64,000 nt of DNA from CAIOZA01 sp964464375 (GTDB lineage Bacteria; Bacteroidota; Ignavibacteria; Kapaibacteriales; UBA2268). The translations under genes and the position numbers were made by a program. Below, one piece after another: positions 46,610-55,526 of the stretch (the stretch's first letter is position 1; the number at the start of each line of letters is the position of its first letter). The stretch is from positions 176,408 through 240,407 of the forward strand of contig CAYXFU010000001.1 in assembly GCA_964464375.1 (NCBI GenBank), given 5' to 3'. Below the pieces are notes generated by a model. That model was not told where the DNA came from. It saw only the letters and a program-made list of their open reading frames with translations, and ran no database searches.

Positions 46610-47282
46610 CAAGGCAGGCACAATCAATCCTGGATGCACCGGCTTCAAGCAGAATAGTAGCGCAAGCATTCACGGTTGATCCTGTTGTAAGAACATCATC
46701 CACAATAAGATAGTTCTTTAGTTTAAAATTCACCTTATTGGTTGAGAGTTCAAAAACATCACTGACGTTATTCTGCCTTTCATTCTTGCTCAATTGAGTT
46801 TGTGTCTGTGTGTATTTGTTTCTTTTTACAGCATTTAGAACTGGTACATTCAATTCACGGGAAATAGTTTTGGCAATAATATCTGCCTGATTGAATCCTC
46901 TTTCACGCTTTTTAGCCGGGTGAAGAGGAACAGGTACAATAGCAGAATAAGAAATGTCAGTATTTTTTATTAGCTCTTTTCCAAGAGTTGAACTAAACTC
47001 TTTTCCAACTTTAGTGAATCCAAAATATTTTAATCCATGAATGATCTGGAGAAAATCTTTTTCATCGTGTACAGAAAATAAGCCATAAACACTGGTTATA
47101 GCGATAGAATCTTTATCAAAGTTTTGAATAAATCTATCGAATGCTTGATTTTCTGCCGGGGGTGCAGGAAGAAGTAATTCACATTTCCTGCAAATATGAG
47201 AGTAATTTCCTCTTGAATTTTCTAAAAGATTACTACAAACCTGACAAACAGCAGGTGCAATCATTTCAAATATTGAGTTCAA
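46599..47282 (-). CDS. ComF family phosphoribosyltransferase-like protein
   Basis: This 227-residue protein has an N-terminal zinc ribbon (CQVC and CRKC spaced by about 20 residues) and a C-terminal type I phosphoribosyltransferase domain. The domain carries AIVPVPLHPAKKRERGFNQA and the PRPP loop YLIVDDVLTTGSTVNAC. ComF proteins are linked to DNA uptake in competent bacteria; in others the role is not settled. No other competence gene is in the window. It lies eight bases downstream of the doxX-like gene on the same strand. Confidence 0.92.
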   Translation of the reverse strand: MNSIFEMIAPAVCQVCSNLLENSRGNYSHICRKCELLLPAPPAENQAFDRFIQNFDKDSIAITSVYGLFSVHDEKDFLQIIHGLKYFGFTKVGKEFSSTLGKELIKNTDISYSAIVPVPLHPAKKRERGFNQADIIAKTISRELNVPVLNAVKRNKYTQTQTQLSKNERQNNVSDVFELSTNKVNFKLKNYLIVDDVLTTGSTVNACATILLEAGASRIDCACLAIA

Positions 47283-47290
47283 TATTGTTT

Positions 47291-47764
47291 TTACTGTATT
47301 GAAGTGTTATCCAAATTATTCTGATCAATGTTTTCTACAGAAAATTTCTGAACCGGAAAGAGAAATATATACAAGCACCCAATGAACATCATAGTATTCT
47401 CCAGTATTTTAGGCCAACCAACAAGAACAATTTTTCCTGTGAAGCAACCACAGTTGATATTTAAACCCCGCAACATAGCTGAAAATACCGCAACTATGAA
47501 TACTAGCATCAATCCACCGGTAATCAAAGCATTTGCTTTTATTCTTACTCCTGCAATGAGTAGAATTCCGACTACAAGTTCAATCCAAGGCATTGTTAAC
47601 GCCATAATATTAACTATCGATACCTGCATTATGCTATAATTCATAATTTCTTTCGCAAACAAGGCTGGATCAGCTGCTTTCCCAAGTCCTGCAAATATAA
47701 ATAGAAAGCCTATTACCAGTCTTACAATTAAACTCAAATATTGATTCTCAAATATTTTTTTCAT
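47291..47764 (-). CDS. DoxX/MauE-like membrane protein
   Basis: This 157-residue protein has four membrane segments. The first carries the DoxX-type pattern LIVRLVIGFLFIFAGLGKAA, followed by IMNYSIMQVSIVNIMALTMP and WIELVVGILLIAGVRIKANA. The NINCGCFTG loop with a CGC motif is typical of the MauE-like branch that works with thioredoxin-like proteins. Its function may involve the redox state of periplasmic thiols, but no partner is adjacent. The comF gene follows closely on the same strand. Confidence 0.82.
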   Translation of the reverse strand: MKKIFENQYLSLIVRLVIGFLFIFAGLGKAADPALFAKEIMNYSIMQVSIVNIMALTMPWIELVVGILLIAGVRIKANALITGGLMLVFIVAVFSAMLRGLNINCGCFTGKIVLVGWPKILENTMMFIGCLYIFLFPVQKFSVENIDQNNLDNTSIQ

Positions 47765-47904
47765 TTATTTTCCCCTTTAGTTTAAATAATCAGACACTTT
47801 AAACCCAAAAATATTTGCCTTACTTTTAAAGAAATATATTCAAAATTTCAATTTATAATAAATAATAACTAATTTTGTTCTTTTGAATCAACTAAACTTT
47901 AATA

Positions 47905-48711
47905 ATGACAAACACATCAAATACATTGAAAGAAGATGTTAAGGATTACTGGAATCAACAAGCTTGTGGTACCCAGTTTACCGATAAGGACAAATATACA
48001 TTAGAGTATTTCGAAGAAATTGAAAATAACAGATATAAAATAAGTCCTGAGATATTTTCTTTTGCACAATTTACTCGCTTCCGTGGCAAAAAGGTTCTTG
48101 AGATCGGTGTAGGTGCAGGAACTGACTTCCTTCAGTGGGTAAGAGCCGGAGCAGATACGTTTGGAGTAGATTTAACTGAAGAAGCTATCGATCATGTTAA
48201 GCACCGACTTAGTCTGTATGATCTTGAGGCTTCTGGTTATGCTGTTGCAGATAGTGAGAATCTGCCATTTGAGGACAATACTTTTGACTTGGTTTACAGC
48301 TGGGGAGTTATCCATCATACTCCCAATACAATCAAAGCTCTTGATGAAATAATTCGCGTTATGAAGCCTAACGGACAGGCTAAGATAATGATCTATCATA
48401 GACATTCTTTGCTTGCCTTTTTTTTCTGGATAAAGCATGCTCTATTAAAAGGTAAACCTTTTAAAACTATTGCCGATATATTATGGTTCAAAATGGAAAG
48501 TATCGGAACTAAAGCTTATACTGTTAAAGAAGTGGACAAAATATTGAAATCAAGAAATGTAAATATTTCAGAGATAAAACCAATTTTATCATATTATGAT
48601 AAACTCGAGAGATTTAACCCATTCTTAAAGTTTATAGCTACATTGGCTTCCAAGTTTCTTGGAGGAGATAAAGTTGGTTGGTTCCTAACATTCCAGTTTT
48701 CAAAGAAATAA
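47905..48711 (+). CDS. Class I SAM-dependent methyltransferase
   Basis: This 268-residue protein has a clear methyltransferase core: VLEIGVGAGTDFLQWVRAGA (motif I), FGVDLTEEAI (acidic end of the next strand), ENLPFEDNTFDLVYSWGVIH (motif II region) and EIIRVMKPNGQAKIMIYHRH. The N-terminal VKDYWNQQACGTQFTDKD is shared with methyltransferases of sugar-modification loci. A TAATTTTG -7-like box lies at 47870-47877, though no TTTG is at the right distance. It is 22 bases upstream of glmM and probably cotranscribed. The acceptor is unknown. Confidence 0.85.
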   Translation: MTNTSNTLKEDVKDYWNQQACGTQFTDKDKYTLEYFEEIENNRYKISPEIFSFAQFTRFRGKKVLEIGVGAGTDFLQWVRAGADTFGVDLTEEAIDHVKHRLSLYDLEASGYAVADSENLPFEDNTFDLVYSWGVIHHTPNTIKALDEIIRVMKPNGQAKIMIYHRHSLLAFFFWIKHALLKGKPFKTIADILWFKMESIGTKAYTVKEVDKILKSRNVNISEIKPILSYYDKLERFNPFLKFIATLASKFLGGDKVGWFLTFQFSKK

Positions 48712-48733
48712 CTTAATTCAAAAAAGGGAATTT

Positions 48734-50101
48734 ATGCCAATAATTCGTTCCATCTCCGGCTTAAGAGCAACCTTAAGTGACTTTCTTACCCCAGAAGTAA
48801 TATCAAAATATGTACTTTCTTTTTCGTATCTTTTGCCAGAAGGTCCGATAGTTGTTGGTCGTGACGGACGTCCTTCAGGTCAGTGGATAGAACAAGTAAT
48901 TGTTGGATCTTTAATTTCAGCCGGTAGAGAAGTGTTTATTTTAGGAACAGCTCCGACCCCAACAGTTCAACTAATGACCGAGTTAAGTGAAGCCGTTGGT
49001 GGTATTGCAATTACTGCTTCACATAATCCCAAAGAATGGAATGGACTAAAATTCATTGATTCAAATGGCGTTTTCCTTGATATTGATGCAAACTCCAAAC
49101 TATGGGAGCATTATGATAATTTTAAATTCCTACCTCCTTCTTCAGATATCTATTACAAATCGGTTAGCATGATGAATGCTATTGATGACCATATTGATAA
49201 TATTCTAACAATACCTGTTGTAAGTAATGGCTCATTTATTCAGAAATTAGCTGATAAGCGTTATAAAGTTGTTGTTGATGCAGTAAATGCATCAGGTTCT
49301 GTAGCAATTCCGCTTTTATTACGCAAACTAGGATGTCAGGTGATCCCTCTTCACTGCGATGGGTCTGGAGTTTTTCCACATGCACCTGAACCTCTCACAG
49401 AAAATCTTATAGAATTGGCTCAAGCAGTTAAAAACAACAAAGCAGACCTTGGTATAGCCGTGGATCCTGATGCAGACCGCTTAGTCCTGATAGATGAAAA
49501 TGGCGAAGCTATTGGTGAAGAAAAAACAATCTGTCTTGCAATTGAAGCAGTTCTATCGAATTTTTCTGCCTTTGAGATAGGTGTTGAACCTTCAGTTGTA
49601 GTAAATCTCTCTACTACAAGATTAGCTAAAGACATAGCAGATAAATATCTCGCAAAATTTCATCGTTCTCCTGTTGGAGAAATCAACGTAATCAAAAAGA
49701 TGATTGAAGTGGATGCAGTTGTTGGTGGAGAAGGTAGTGGTGGAGTTATTCTGCCGACATGTCACTATGGAAGAGATTCTTTGGTTGGTACAGCCTTAAT
49801 TTTATTTCTAATGGTAAAAAGAAATCAAACCCTCAGTCAGATTGTGGATTCTATGCCAAAATATCACATGATTAAGTATAAGCAAAATTTCAGTGGTAGC
49901 TTTGCAGAATTAATTGAAAAAGCTAAAGCCGAATTTCCGGAAGCAGAAATCAATCTTGAAGATGGAATTCGAATAGATTTTGCTAAGAGCTGGGTGCAGA
50001 TGAGAACTTCTAATACCGAACCAATCATAAGGATAATCGCGGAAGCACCAGAATTATCTGAAGCACAAAACTTAATCCATAAGTTGAAATCTTTAATTTA
50101 G
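48734..50101 (+). CDS. glmM: Phosphoglucosamine mutase (phosphohexomutase family)
   Basis: This 455-residue alpha-D-phosphohexomutase carries the active-site Ser96 in GGIAITASHNPKEWNGLKFI, the metal-binding DPDADRLVLID loop, the sugar-binding GGEGSGGVILP loop and a C-terminal phosphate-binding MRTSNTEPIIRII. In this phylum the enzyme of this kind is usually GlmM, which turns glucosamine-6-phosphate into glucosamine-1-phosphate, downstream of GlmS. A phosphomannomutase activity cannot be excluded. The start ATG is followed by PIIRSISGLRATL; GIRG-like RSISGL is the usual N-terminal motif. It ends at a strong terminator. Confidence 0.87.
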   Translation: MPIIRSISGLRATLSDFLTPEVISKYVLSFSYLLPEGPIVVGRDGRPSGQWIEQVIVGSLISAGREVFILGTAPTPTVQLMTELSEAVGGIAITASHNPKEWNGLKFIDSNGVFLDIDANSKLWEHYDNFKFLPPSSDIYYKSVSMMNAIDDHIDNILTIPVVSNGSFIQKLADKRYKVVVDAVNASGSVAIPLLLRKLGCQVIPLHCDGSGVFPHAPEPLTENLIELAQAVKNNKADLGIAVDPDADRLVLIDENGEAIGEEKTICLAIEAVLSNFSAFEIGVEPSVVVNLSTTRLAKDIADKYLAKFHRSPVGEINVIKKMIEVDAVVGGEGSGGVILPTCHYGRDSLVGTALILFLMVKRNQTLSQIVDSMPKYHMIKYKQNFSGSFAELIEKAKAEFPEAEINLEDGIRIDFAKSWVQMRTSNTEPIIRIIAEAPELSEAQNLIHKLKSLI

Positions 50102-50138
50102 ATGAAATTGAACTATTTTGATTTTATGAACAAAAAAG

Positions 50139-50170
50139 AAAGCGTCTGATAAAAAATATCAGACGCTTTT
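50139..50170 (+). terminator. Rho-independent terminator after glmM
   Basis: AAAGCGTCTGATA (50139-50151) and TATCAGACGCTTT (50157-50169) pair perfectly around a 5-base loop. The convergent mini-gene ends at 50189, so the hairpin may serve both strands. Confidence 0.92.
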
Positions 50171-50188
50171 GTATAAAGACAACAGTTA

Positions 50189-50284
50189 CTACCTGTTTTT
50201 CTTCTTATGACGATTCTTTCTCAATCTTTTCTTTCTCTTATGAGTCGCCATTTTATGACGTTTTCTCTTTTTTCCGCAAGGCAT
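50189..50284 (-). CDS. 31-residue basic ribosomal mini-protein, AURKAIP1/COX24-like
   Basis: The 31-residue protein starts MPCGKKRKRHKMATHKRKKR and ends RKNRHKKKNR. The MATHKRKKRLRKNR core is the AURKAIP1/COX24 motif found in very short Bacteroidota proteins related to mitochondrial ribosomal protein mS38. It is extremely basic (about two thirds Lys, Arg or His), which fits binding to rRNA. The start at 50284 is preceded by a strong GGAGG, rare in this window, which supports real translation. It is too short for usual gene calling. It lies 60 bases from the HU-like gene on the same strand. Confidence 0.85.
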   Translation of the reverse strand: MPCGKKRKRHKMATHKRKKRLRKNRHKKKNR

Positions 50285-50344
50285 TGATTATCCTCCGTTT
50301 AATTTAAAATTATTTATTTATTTCAATTTTGATTGATTATTTAA

Positions 50345-50650
50345 TTATTCTTCATTGCCAGCACTAATTTTCATAGCTTCATTTACTTTAGAAAGAAATT
50401 CTGGCGAAGGTTTAAATACTGGAACGTATCTTTTTTCTAAAGGAACTAGGTCGCCAGTCTTAGGATTACGTGCCATTCTTGGTTTTCTACTTTTGTGTTT
50501 GAATACTCCAAATCCGCGCAATTCAATTCTTTTGCCAGTAGAGATAGCATTGATAATACTCGAAAACACACCATCAACTACAGCTTTTGTTTCAATCTTG
50601 GTTAATCCTGTAGCTTTTGCTATTTCATCTACTATATCTGCTTTTGTCAT
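50345..50650 (-). CDS. HU/IHF family DNA-binding protein
   Basis: This 101-residue protein is a typical HU-type nucleoid protein: MTKADIVDEIAKATGLTKIE at the N-terminus, then the GKRIELRGFGVFKHKSRKPR arm entrance and ARNPKTGDLVPLEKRYVPVF with the DNA-inserting Pro, then FKPSPEFLSKVNEA. It binds and bends DNA as a dimer. The RNPKTG sequence is the family signature. A minus-strand TAAATTTG -7-like box at 50722-50715 is 65 bases upstream. It may be HU or IHF-like; the two cannot be told apart here. The gap 50651-50950 otherwise holds only the uppS promoter. Confidence 0.95.
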   Translation of the reverse strand: MTKADIVDEIAKATGLTKIETKAVVDGVFSSIINAISTGKRIELRGFGVFKHKSRKPRMARNPKTGDLVPLEKRYVPVFKPSPEFLSKVNEAMKISAGNEE

Positions 50651-50882
50651 ACTTAAAACCCTAACTTATTGAGAAAATTAAATATAAATTTTTGATTCAC
50701 ATTTTTACGAATCACAAATTTACAAAACTCAACTATAAAAAAAAAATTTTAGAAGTCTTTATAAATAAAAATTTTACGAATTATTAATCGTCAGAATAAA
50801 AAATGAATTTATAATTTTAAAAAAGGTTTGACTATTCATATTTATTACTCTATTTAATAATTGATTATTTATTTATTAGCAA

Positions 50883-50914
50883 TTTGCTATTTTACATAAT
50901 AAACAATAACTTTG
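50883..50914 (+). promoter_or_regulatory. Bacteroidota-type promoter for uppS-bamA
   Basis: TTTG at 50883-50886, 20 bases, TAACTTTG at 50907-50914. Transcription from about 50921 would give a 30-base leader with GAGGGAG before the GTG start of uppS. Confidence 0.65.
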
Positions 50915-50950
50915 TAGTTTGTGTAAATTGTAAATTCGAGGGAGTTTTAC

Positions 50951-51790
50951 GTGAATTGGTTAAACGAACAATCCTCTCAGGATAACGATATCCAAAGCAA
51001 CATCATTCAATCTGGTAAACTACCCAGGCATTTAGCTGTCATCATGGATGGCAATGGTCGTTGGGCTGTTGAAAGAAAATTTTCAAGAACTGCCGGACAC
51101 CGCGAAGGCATAGAAAGTGTTCGTGATATTGTTAAAGCTTCGTCCCAACTTGGAATACAATACCTCACACTTTATGCTTTTTCGATAGAGAATTGGAAAC
51201 GTCCCGTTTCTGAGGTATCAGTTCTAATGAAACTTCTGGAGCATTTTCTAAAAGTAGAACTGAACGAACTTCATGAAAATAAAGTTAGAATTAATACTAT
51301 CGGAAAGATTAGCTCTTTGCCACAAAATGTACAGAAATTACTTCATGATTCCGTTGAAAAAACAAAAGACAATGAAGGTTTGACATTGACACTGGCACTT
51401 AGTTATAGCGGAAGATGGGATATTGTAAGAAGCGTACAGATGATTGCTCTCGATATTCGCCGTGGTAAAGTTTCACCAGAGGATATATCCGAAGATTTGT
51501 TTTCTTCATATCTCCAGACAAGCAAGATACCAGATCCGGATCTTTTAATCAGAACCAGTGGAGAAATGAGACTCAGTAATTTTCTTATTTGGGAATTAGC
51601 TTATTCCGAAATTTATATTACAGATAAATTCTGGCCCGAATTTCGTCGTACCGATTTGTACGAATCCATTATGAATTATCAGAAACGTGAACGTCGTTAC
51701 GGAAAAACATCAGATCAAATTGCAAATGAAAACAATAAAGAATCAGAATCCTATATATCAAGAGTGGTTAATGTATTTAAAATCAAATAA
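50951..51790 (+). CDS. uppS: Isoprenyl transferase / undecaprenyl diphosphate synthase
   Basis: UppS builds the C55 lipid carrier used for peptidoglycan and O-antigen. The 279-residue protein has LPRHLAVIMDGNGRWAVERK with the catalytic Asp, RTAGHREGIESVRDIVK, YLTLYAFSIENWKRP, LTLALSYSGRWDIV and PDPDLLIRTSGEMRLSNFL. The start is a GTG at 50951 with GAGGGAG nearby. The C-terminal 35 residues are a hydrophilic tail beyond the usual length of about 250. It overlaps bamA by 20 bases. It supplies the carrier for the WbaP-like transferase at 62 kb. Confidence 0.96.
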   Translation: MNWLNEQSSQDNDIQSNIIQSGKLPRHLAVIMDGNGRWAVERKFSRTAGHREGIESVRDIVKASSQLGIQYLTLYAFSIENWKRPVSEVSVLMKLLEHFLKVELNELHENKVRINTIGKISSLPQNVQKLLHDSVEKTKDNEGLTLTLALSYSGRWDIVRSVQMIALDIRRGKVSPEDISEDLFSSYLQTSKIPDPDLLIRTSGEMRLSNFLIWELAYSEIYITDKFWPEFRRTDLYESIMNYQKRERRYGKTSDQIANENNKESESYISRVVNVFKIK

Positions 51791-54125
51791 GTTTCTAATA
51801 ACATTAGTATTATTTCTTTGTCTGACTGCTCCTATTCTCAGTCAAGGTGAGCCAAAGCAGTATGTAATCGCTGGTATTAGTGTTGATGGAAATAAAACTG
51901 CTGATGCTCAAACGATAATTTCATTATCCGGATTAAGACCTGGTGATCAGATTAAAATTCCTAATGACAATAAAATTCATAATGCAATTCGTGCTTTATG
52001 GGGTCGCAAGCAGTTCTCCGATGTACAAATAATTGTTGACAGAGTTACAGCTTTAGGTGTCATACTTTTAATAAGAGTTGATGAATATCCACGTTTGAAT
52101 GATATTCAGCTTACCAACAACTATGAATTGACCGACGAGGAAGCCAAAAAAACAATATCAAAGGTTCGTGGTGATATTATTTCCCCTTATGAAGCCTATG
52201 TCTCCGAAAGAAAACTCAAAAGGAAATATAAAGAGGATGGGCTAATATTTGCAAAAGTCAAAGCTCAAATCGGAAGTATAGATTCAGCTAATTATTCTAA
52301 TCTGAATATTAATGTTGAAGAAGGAAGAGAATTTCATGTTACATCAATCCAGTTTATTGGTAACAAAGCAATCGATAATAGCTCTCTTGAGGGAGCTTTC
52401 GATAAGACTCAAACCAAGTATTGGTGGCAGGTATGGAAATCTTCTAAATTTGATTTAGCAGAATATGATAAGGATAAAGAGTTATTAAAGAATTTTTATA
52501 AGAATAAAGGCTTTCGTGATATTGAAATTGTAAAAGATACCGTTGCTTTCGACGAAACTGAAGGAACAGTTGCTATTACTGTTACAGTTAACGAAGGTTC
52601 ACGACTTATCATAAGAAATATCGAATTTGCAGGTAATGCCATTTATCCTTCATCAATGTTATTAGCAAGATTAGATTTTAAACCGGGAGATCCATATAAC
52701 CTCGAAAAATTCCAGCAGAATTTGAATGGGAATCAGGAACAAACCGATGCTAATTCAATTTATATGGACAATGGTTATCTTTTCTCACGAATGGATGTAG
52801 AGGAAAATCGTGTTCCACCGGATTCAATTGACATAAAAATTGTTGTAACAGAAGGCAATAGGGTAACAATTCGTAAAGTAAATATAGTTGGCAATACGAA
52901 AACAAAAGATAAGGTAATAAGACGCGAACTATACACACGACCAGGCGACTTCTTTAACCGTTCAGCCGTTATCAGATCAGTAAGAGCATTGGGTATGCTC
53001 AATTATTTCAACCCTGAAGCATTAAAACCTGACGTTCAGTACATTGATAAAACGAAGGTAGATGTTGTCTATAAGGTCGAGGAAAGATCAACTGATACAT
53101 TTAATGCATCGATTGGTTTCGCTGGAACGTATGGGCTTACTGGTTCGGTTGGATTCTCATTTAATAATTTCTCAATTACTGAGCCACTTAAAGGTGGTGC
53201 AGGAGAATTACTAAATTTCACATGGATGTTTGGTGAAGCCAACAGGTACCAGAACTTTGGTCTGGGATGGACTGAACCATGGTTATTTGATGAACCAACA
53301 ACCGTCGGTTTTAATATTTTCGATACTAAATACAATTATGGATACTCTCTTCGTCAAACAGGAGCACAGATAAACTTTGGAAGAAGATTCAGATGGCCTG
53401 ATGATTATTTCCGCGGTGATTTGTCAGGAAGATTTCAAAGAAATGATGTTGGTACCAGTGATGGTGTTTATTTCAGACAAGGAATCACAACTGAAGCTTC
53501 GGTTGGACTGACATTTTCAAGAGTAAATTTGGACAATCAATTCTTCCCTACTGAAGGCTCGAAATTTATTTTTTCTAATGAATACGCAATGGGAGCTCTG
53601 GGAATTGGCACTATCGATTACTTCAAAAGCAGTTTGAAAATGGAAATCAACCAACCCCTTATGCAATTCAAAGGTATTAACCGTTTGGTACTTGCTCTTG
53701 GACTAAATCAGGGTTTCATAACAGGTATTAAATCCGACACTATGACTACACCTAATATGCTATATTACATGGGTGGCAATGGGTTGAGCGGATTTAATGT
53801 TACACCACTTAGAGGATATCAGGATCAGTCTGTTGGTCCTCAAAGAGGCGGAAGAATTCTATCGCATTATTATTCTGAATTAAGATTTGCTGTTTCGCAG
53901 GATCCTATGCCTATTTATGTCTATGGATTTGCTGAGGCTGGCAATGTTTGGGCAAATCTAAAATCTGCTGATCCATTTAATCTTAAACGTTCAGCCGGCT
54001 TTGGAGTGAAGTTATTACTTAACCCAATCGGTTTGATAGGATTCAGTTATGGTTATGGATTCGATAAAGATGACAGAACAGGTCAGATTTCAGGTTGGAG
54101 ATTTTTATTCCATTTCGGTCAATAA
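51771..54125 (+). CDS. bamA: Outer membrane protein assembly factor BamA
   Basis: BamA folds and inserts beta-barrel proteins into the outer membrane. From the ATG at 51771 the protein has 784 residues and opens with a signal peptide (FLITLVLFLCLTAPILS). An earlier in-frame ATG at 51687 lies inside uppS and would bury the signal. Five POTRA repeats cover about 30-430 (YVIAGISVDGNKTADAQTI; LNDIQLTNNYELTDEEA; FHVTSIQFIGNKAIDNSSL; LIIRNIEFAGNAIYPSSML; VTIRKVNIVGNTKTKDKVI). The barrel domain runs to the end (SASIGFAGTYGL-type strands, GLGWTEPWLFDEPTT, GFGVKLLLNPIGLIGFSYGY, WRFLFHFGQ). Two Skp-like genes follow. Confidence 0.96.
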   Translation: MYLKSNKFLITLVLFLCLTAPILSQGEPKQYVIAGISVDGNKTADAQTIISLSGLRPGDQIKIPNDNKIHNAIRALWGRKQFSDVQIIVDRVTALGVILLIRVDEYPRLNDIQLTNNYELTDEEAKKTISKVRGDIISPYEAYVSERKLKRKYKEDGLIFAKVKAQIGSIDSANYSNLNINVEEGREFHVTSIQFIGNKAIDNSSLEGAFDKTQTKYWWQVWKSSKFDLAEYDKDKELLKNFYKNKGFRDIEIVKDTVAFDETEGTVAITVTVNEGSRLIIRNIEFAGNAIYPSSMLLARLDFKPGDPYNLEKFQQNLNGNQEQTDANSIYMDNGYLFSRMDVEENRVPPDSIDIKIVVTEGNRVTIRKVNIVGNTKTKDKVIRRELYTRPGDFFNRSAVIRSVRALGMLNYFNPEALKPDVQYIDKTKVDVVYKVEERSTDTFNASIGFAGTYGLTGSVGFSFNNFSITEPLKGGAGELLNFTWMFGEANRYQNFGLGWTEPWLFDEPTTVGFNIFDTKYNYGYSLRQTGAQINFGRRFRWPDDYFRGDLSGRFQRNDVGTSDGVYFRQGITTEASVGLTFSRVNLDNQFFPTEGSKFIFSNEYAMGALGIGTIDYFKSSLKMEINQPLMQFKGINRLVLALGLNQGFITGIKSDTMTTPNMLYYMGGNGLSGFNVTPLRGYQDQSVGPQRGGRILSHYYSELRFAVSQDPMPIYVYGFAEAGNVWANLKSADPFNLKRSAGFGVKLLLNPIGLIGFSYGYGFDKDDRTGQISGWRFLFHFGQ

Positions 54126-54153
54126 TTTTTTTATATATTTAATTGGAGTTATT

Positions 54154-54684
54154 ATGAATAATATTATCAAAAAGATTCTGTTGCTTGCTTTTTTTCTTAC
54201 GGTTTCAGTCAATCTATATTCACAGAAAGATAAGTCAATTACGATAGGGATAGTTGACGTTTCAACAATTGCTACTCAACTTCCAGAATCACAGGAAGCA
54301 GATAAGAAGTTGAAAGATATGCAAAAGGTAGTTACTGATTCTTTGATGAAAATGCAGGAAAGTTACCAAAAAAGGGTTGAAGGATATTTAAAACAAAAAA
54401 CAATGATGCCTGCCGCTGAACAACAGAAATCAGAAGAAGCTTTCAGATTGGAAGAACAGCAAATCCTTCAGTTTCGTGAAGGCAAATTAACTGAATTAGG
54501 TCAGAAAAGAGATGAATTCTTAGAGCCAATCCGAAATAAAATTAAAACTGCAATCAATGAAGTCGCAAAAGAAGAAGGTCTTAAGTTAGTTCTGGATAAA
54601 ACCAGTTCTGTTGTTCTTTTCAACGATGACAATATGGATATCACATTCAGAGTTCTTGATAAGATTAAAAGAGGTAAAAAATAA
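54154..54684 (+). CDS. OmpH/Skp-like periplasmic chaperone, copy 1
   Basis: This 176-residue protein probably holds unfolded outer-membrane proteins on their way to BamA. The ATG at 54154 begins a signal peptide (IIKKILLLAFFLTVSVNLYS). The mature part has the OmpH pattern: a short strand (ITIGIVDVSTIATQLPESQ) followed by a long Lys/Glu/Gln coiled-coil (about 55-125) and a closing GLKLVLDKTSSVVLFNDDNM segment. The family is usually 160-180 residues. It lies 28 bases after bamA and upstream of a second copy. Confidence 0.92.
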   Translation: MNNIIKKILLLAFFLTVSVNLYSQKDKSITIGIVDVSTIATQLPESQEADKKLKDMQKVVTDSLMKMQESYQKRVEGYLKQKTMMPAAEQQKSEEAFRLEEQQILQFREGKLTELGQKRDEFLEPIRNKIKTAINEVAKEEGLKLVLDKTSSVVLFNDDNMDITFRVLDKIKRGKK

Positions 54685-54729
54685 TTGTTTGGTTCTTTTA
54701 CTCTTTTGTTAACATTTCGGAATAGATTT

Positions 54730-55524
54730 ATGAAAAATATCTTGAAACACTTAGCAATAACACTATTCACATTGTTATTGATTGCACCACAACTTTCAGC
54801 TCAGAAAGTCGCTTTTTTAGTTTCAGATGTAATCCGAGACAATTTCACCGAAGCAAAGCAAGTAGAACAAAGAATCAAATCTATTGTTGAGGATTGGAAG
54901 CGTGAACTCGATATTCAAGATAAAAAAATCGAGGACATGAGACTTGATATCAGTAAGAATCGCTTGGTCTGGACTGACGAAGAAAAGATTAATAAAGAAA
55001 AAGAACTATCCGATCTTATTACCCAAAGAACAGAATTTGCCCGAAGAAAATTTGAACCGGGTGGTGAATATGACAATTCAGTCAAATTGATGATGAAACC
55101 TATTGAAGACAAGATATTCGCTGCTGTCCAACAGGTTGCCGGAGATGAAGGTTATGATATAATTATGGACAAATCTAGCCAGAATATTCCTTATGCTAAT
55201 TCAAAATTTGACCTAACTGTAAAGGTTCTCAGAAAATTGGGTGTTGATGTTGATAAGCTTGAAAAAGAACTTCAAGAAAAGATTGACAAAGATCCAAGAA
55301 ATAAGAAACCTGATACTAAGCTGGCTCCAGGCAAGCGAACTAAGGCGAGAGGGAAATCTGACGACAATAGGGAAATTCAACAGGATGAGAATACTCCACC
55401 GAATTCCCCAAATACTAAGGAACCTAAGGCTCCTATAAATCCATTGGAGTCGAAACCTCAAAACAACTTTCCTAATCAGGAGAATCCATTTAATCCTTCT
55501 GATACAACTAATAGAATTAAATAA
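54730..55524 (+). CDS. OmpH/Skp-like periplasmic chaperone, copy 2 with long tail
   Basis: This 264-residue protein has a signal peptide (HLAITLFTLLLIAPQLSA) from the ATG at 54730; an earlier TTG at 54685 would add a non-signal leader. The OmpH core covers about 24-170 (VAFLVSDVIRDNFTEAKQVE, a coiled-coil, DEGYDIIMDKSSQNIPYANS). A tail of about 75 residues follows, rich in Pro, Asn, Asp and Lys (KPDTKLAPGKRTKARGKSDD, ENTPPNSPNTKEPKAP), much longer than in copy 1. The tail looks disordered. It ends three bases before lpxD. Confidence 0.9.
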   Translation: MKNILKHLAITLFTLLLIAPQLSAQKVAFLVSDVIRDNFTEAKQVEQRIKSIVEDWKRELDIQDKKIEDMRLDISKNRLVWTDEEKINKEKELSDLITQRTEFARRKFEPGGEYDNSVKLMMKPIEDKIFAAVQQVAGDEGYDIIMDKSSQNIPYANSKFDLTVKVLRKLGVDVDKLEKELQEKIDKDPRNKKPDTKLAPGKRTKARGKSDDNREIQQDENTPPNSPNTKEPKAPINPLESKPQNNFPNQENPFNPSDTTNRIK

Positions 55525-55526
55525 TA

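Noticed and set aside
51687..51770. N-terminal extension of BamA
   Set aside because: It lies inside uppS in another frame. The signal peptide begins at the ATG at 51771.
54049..54153. N-terminal extension of the first Skp-like protein
   Set aside because: It overlaps bamA and precedes the signal peptide at 54154.
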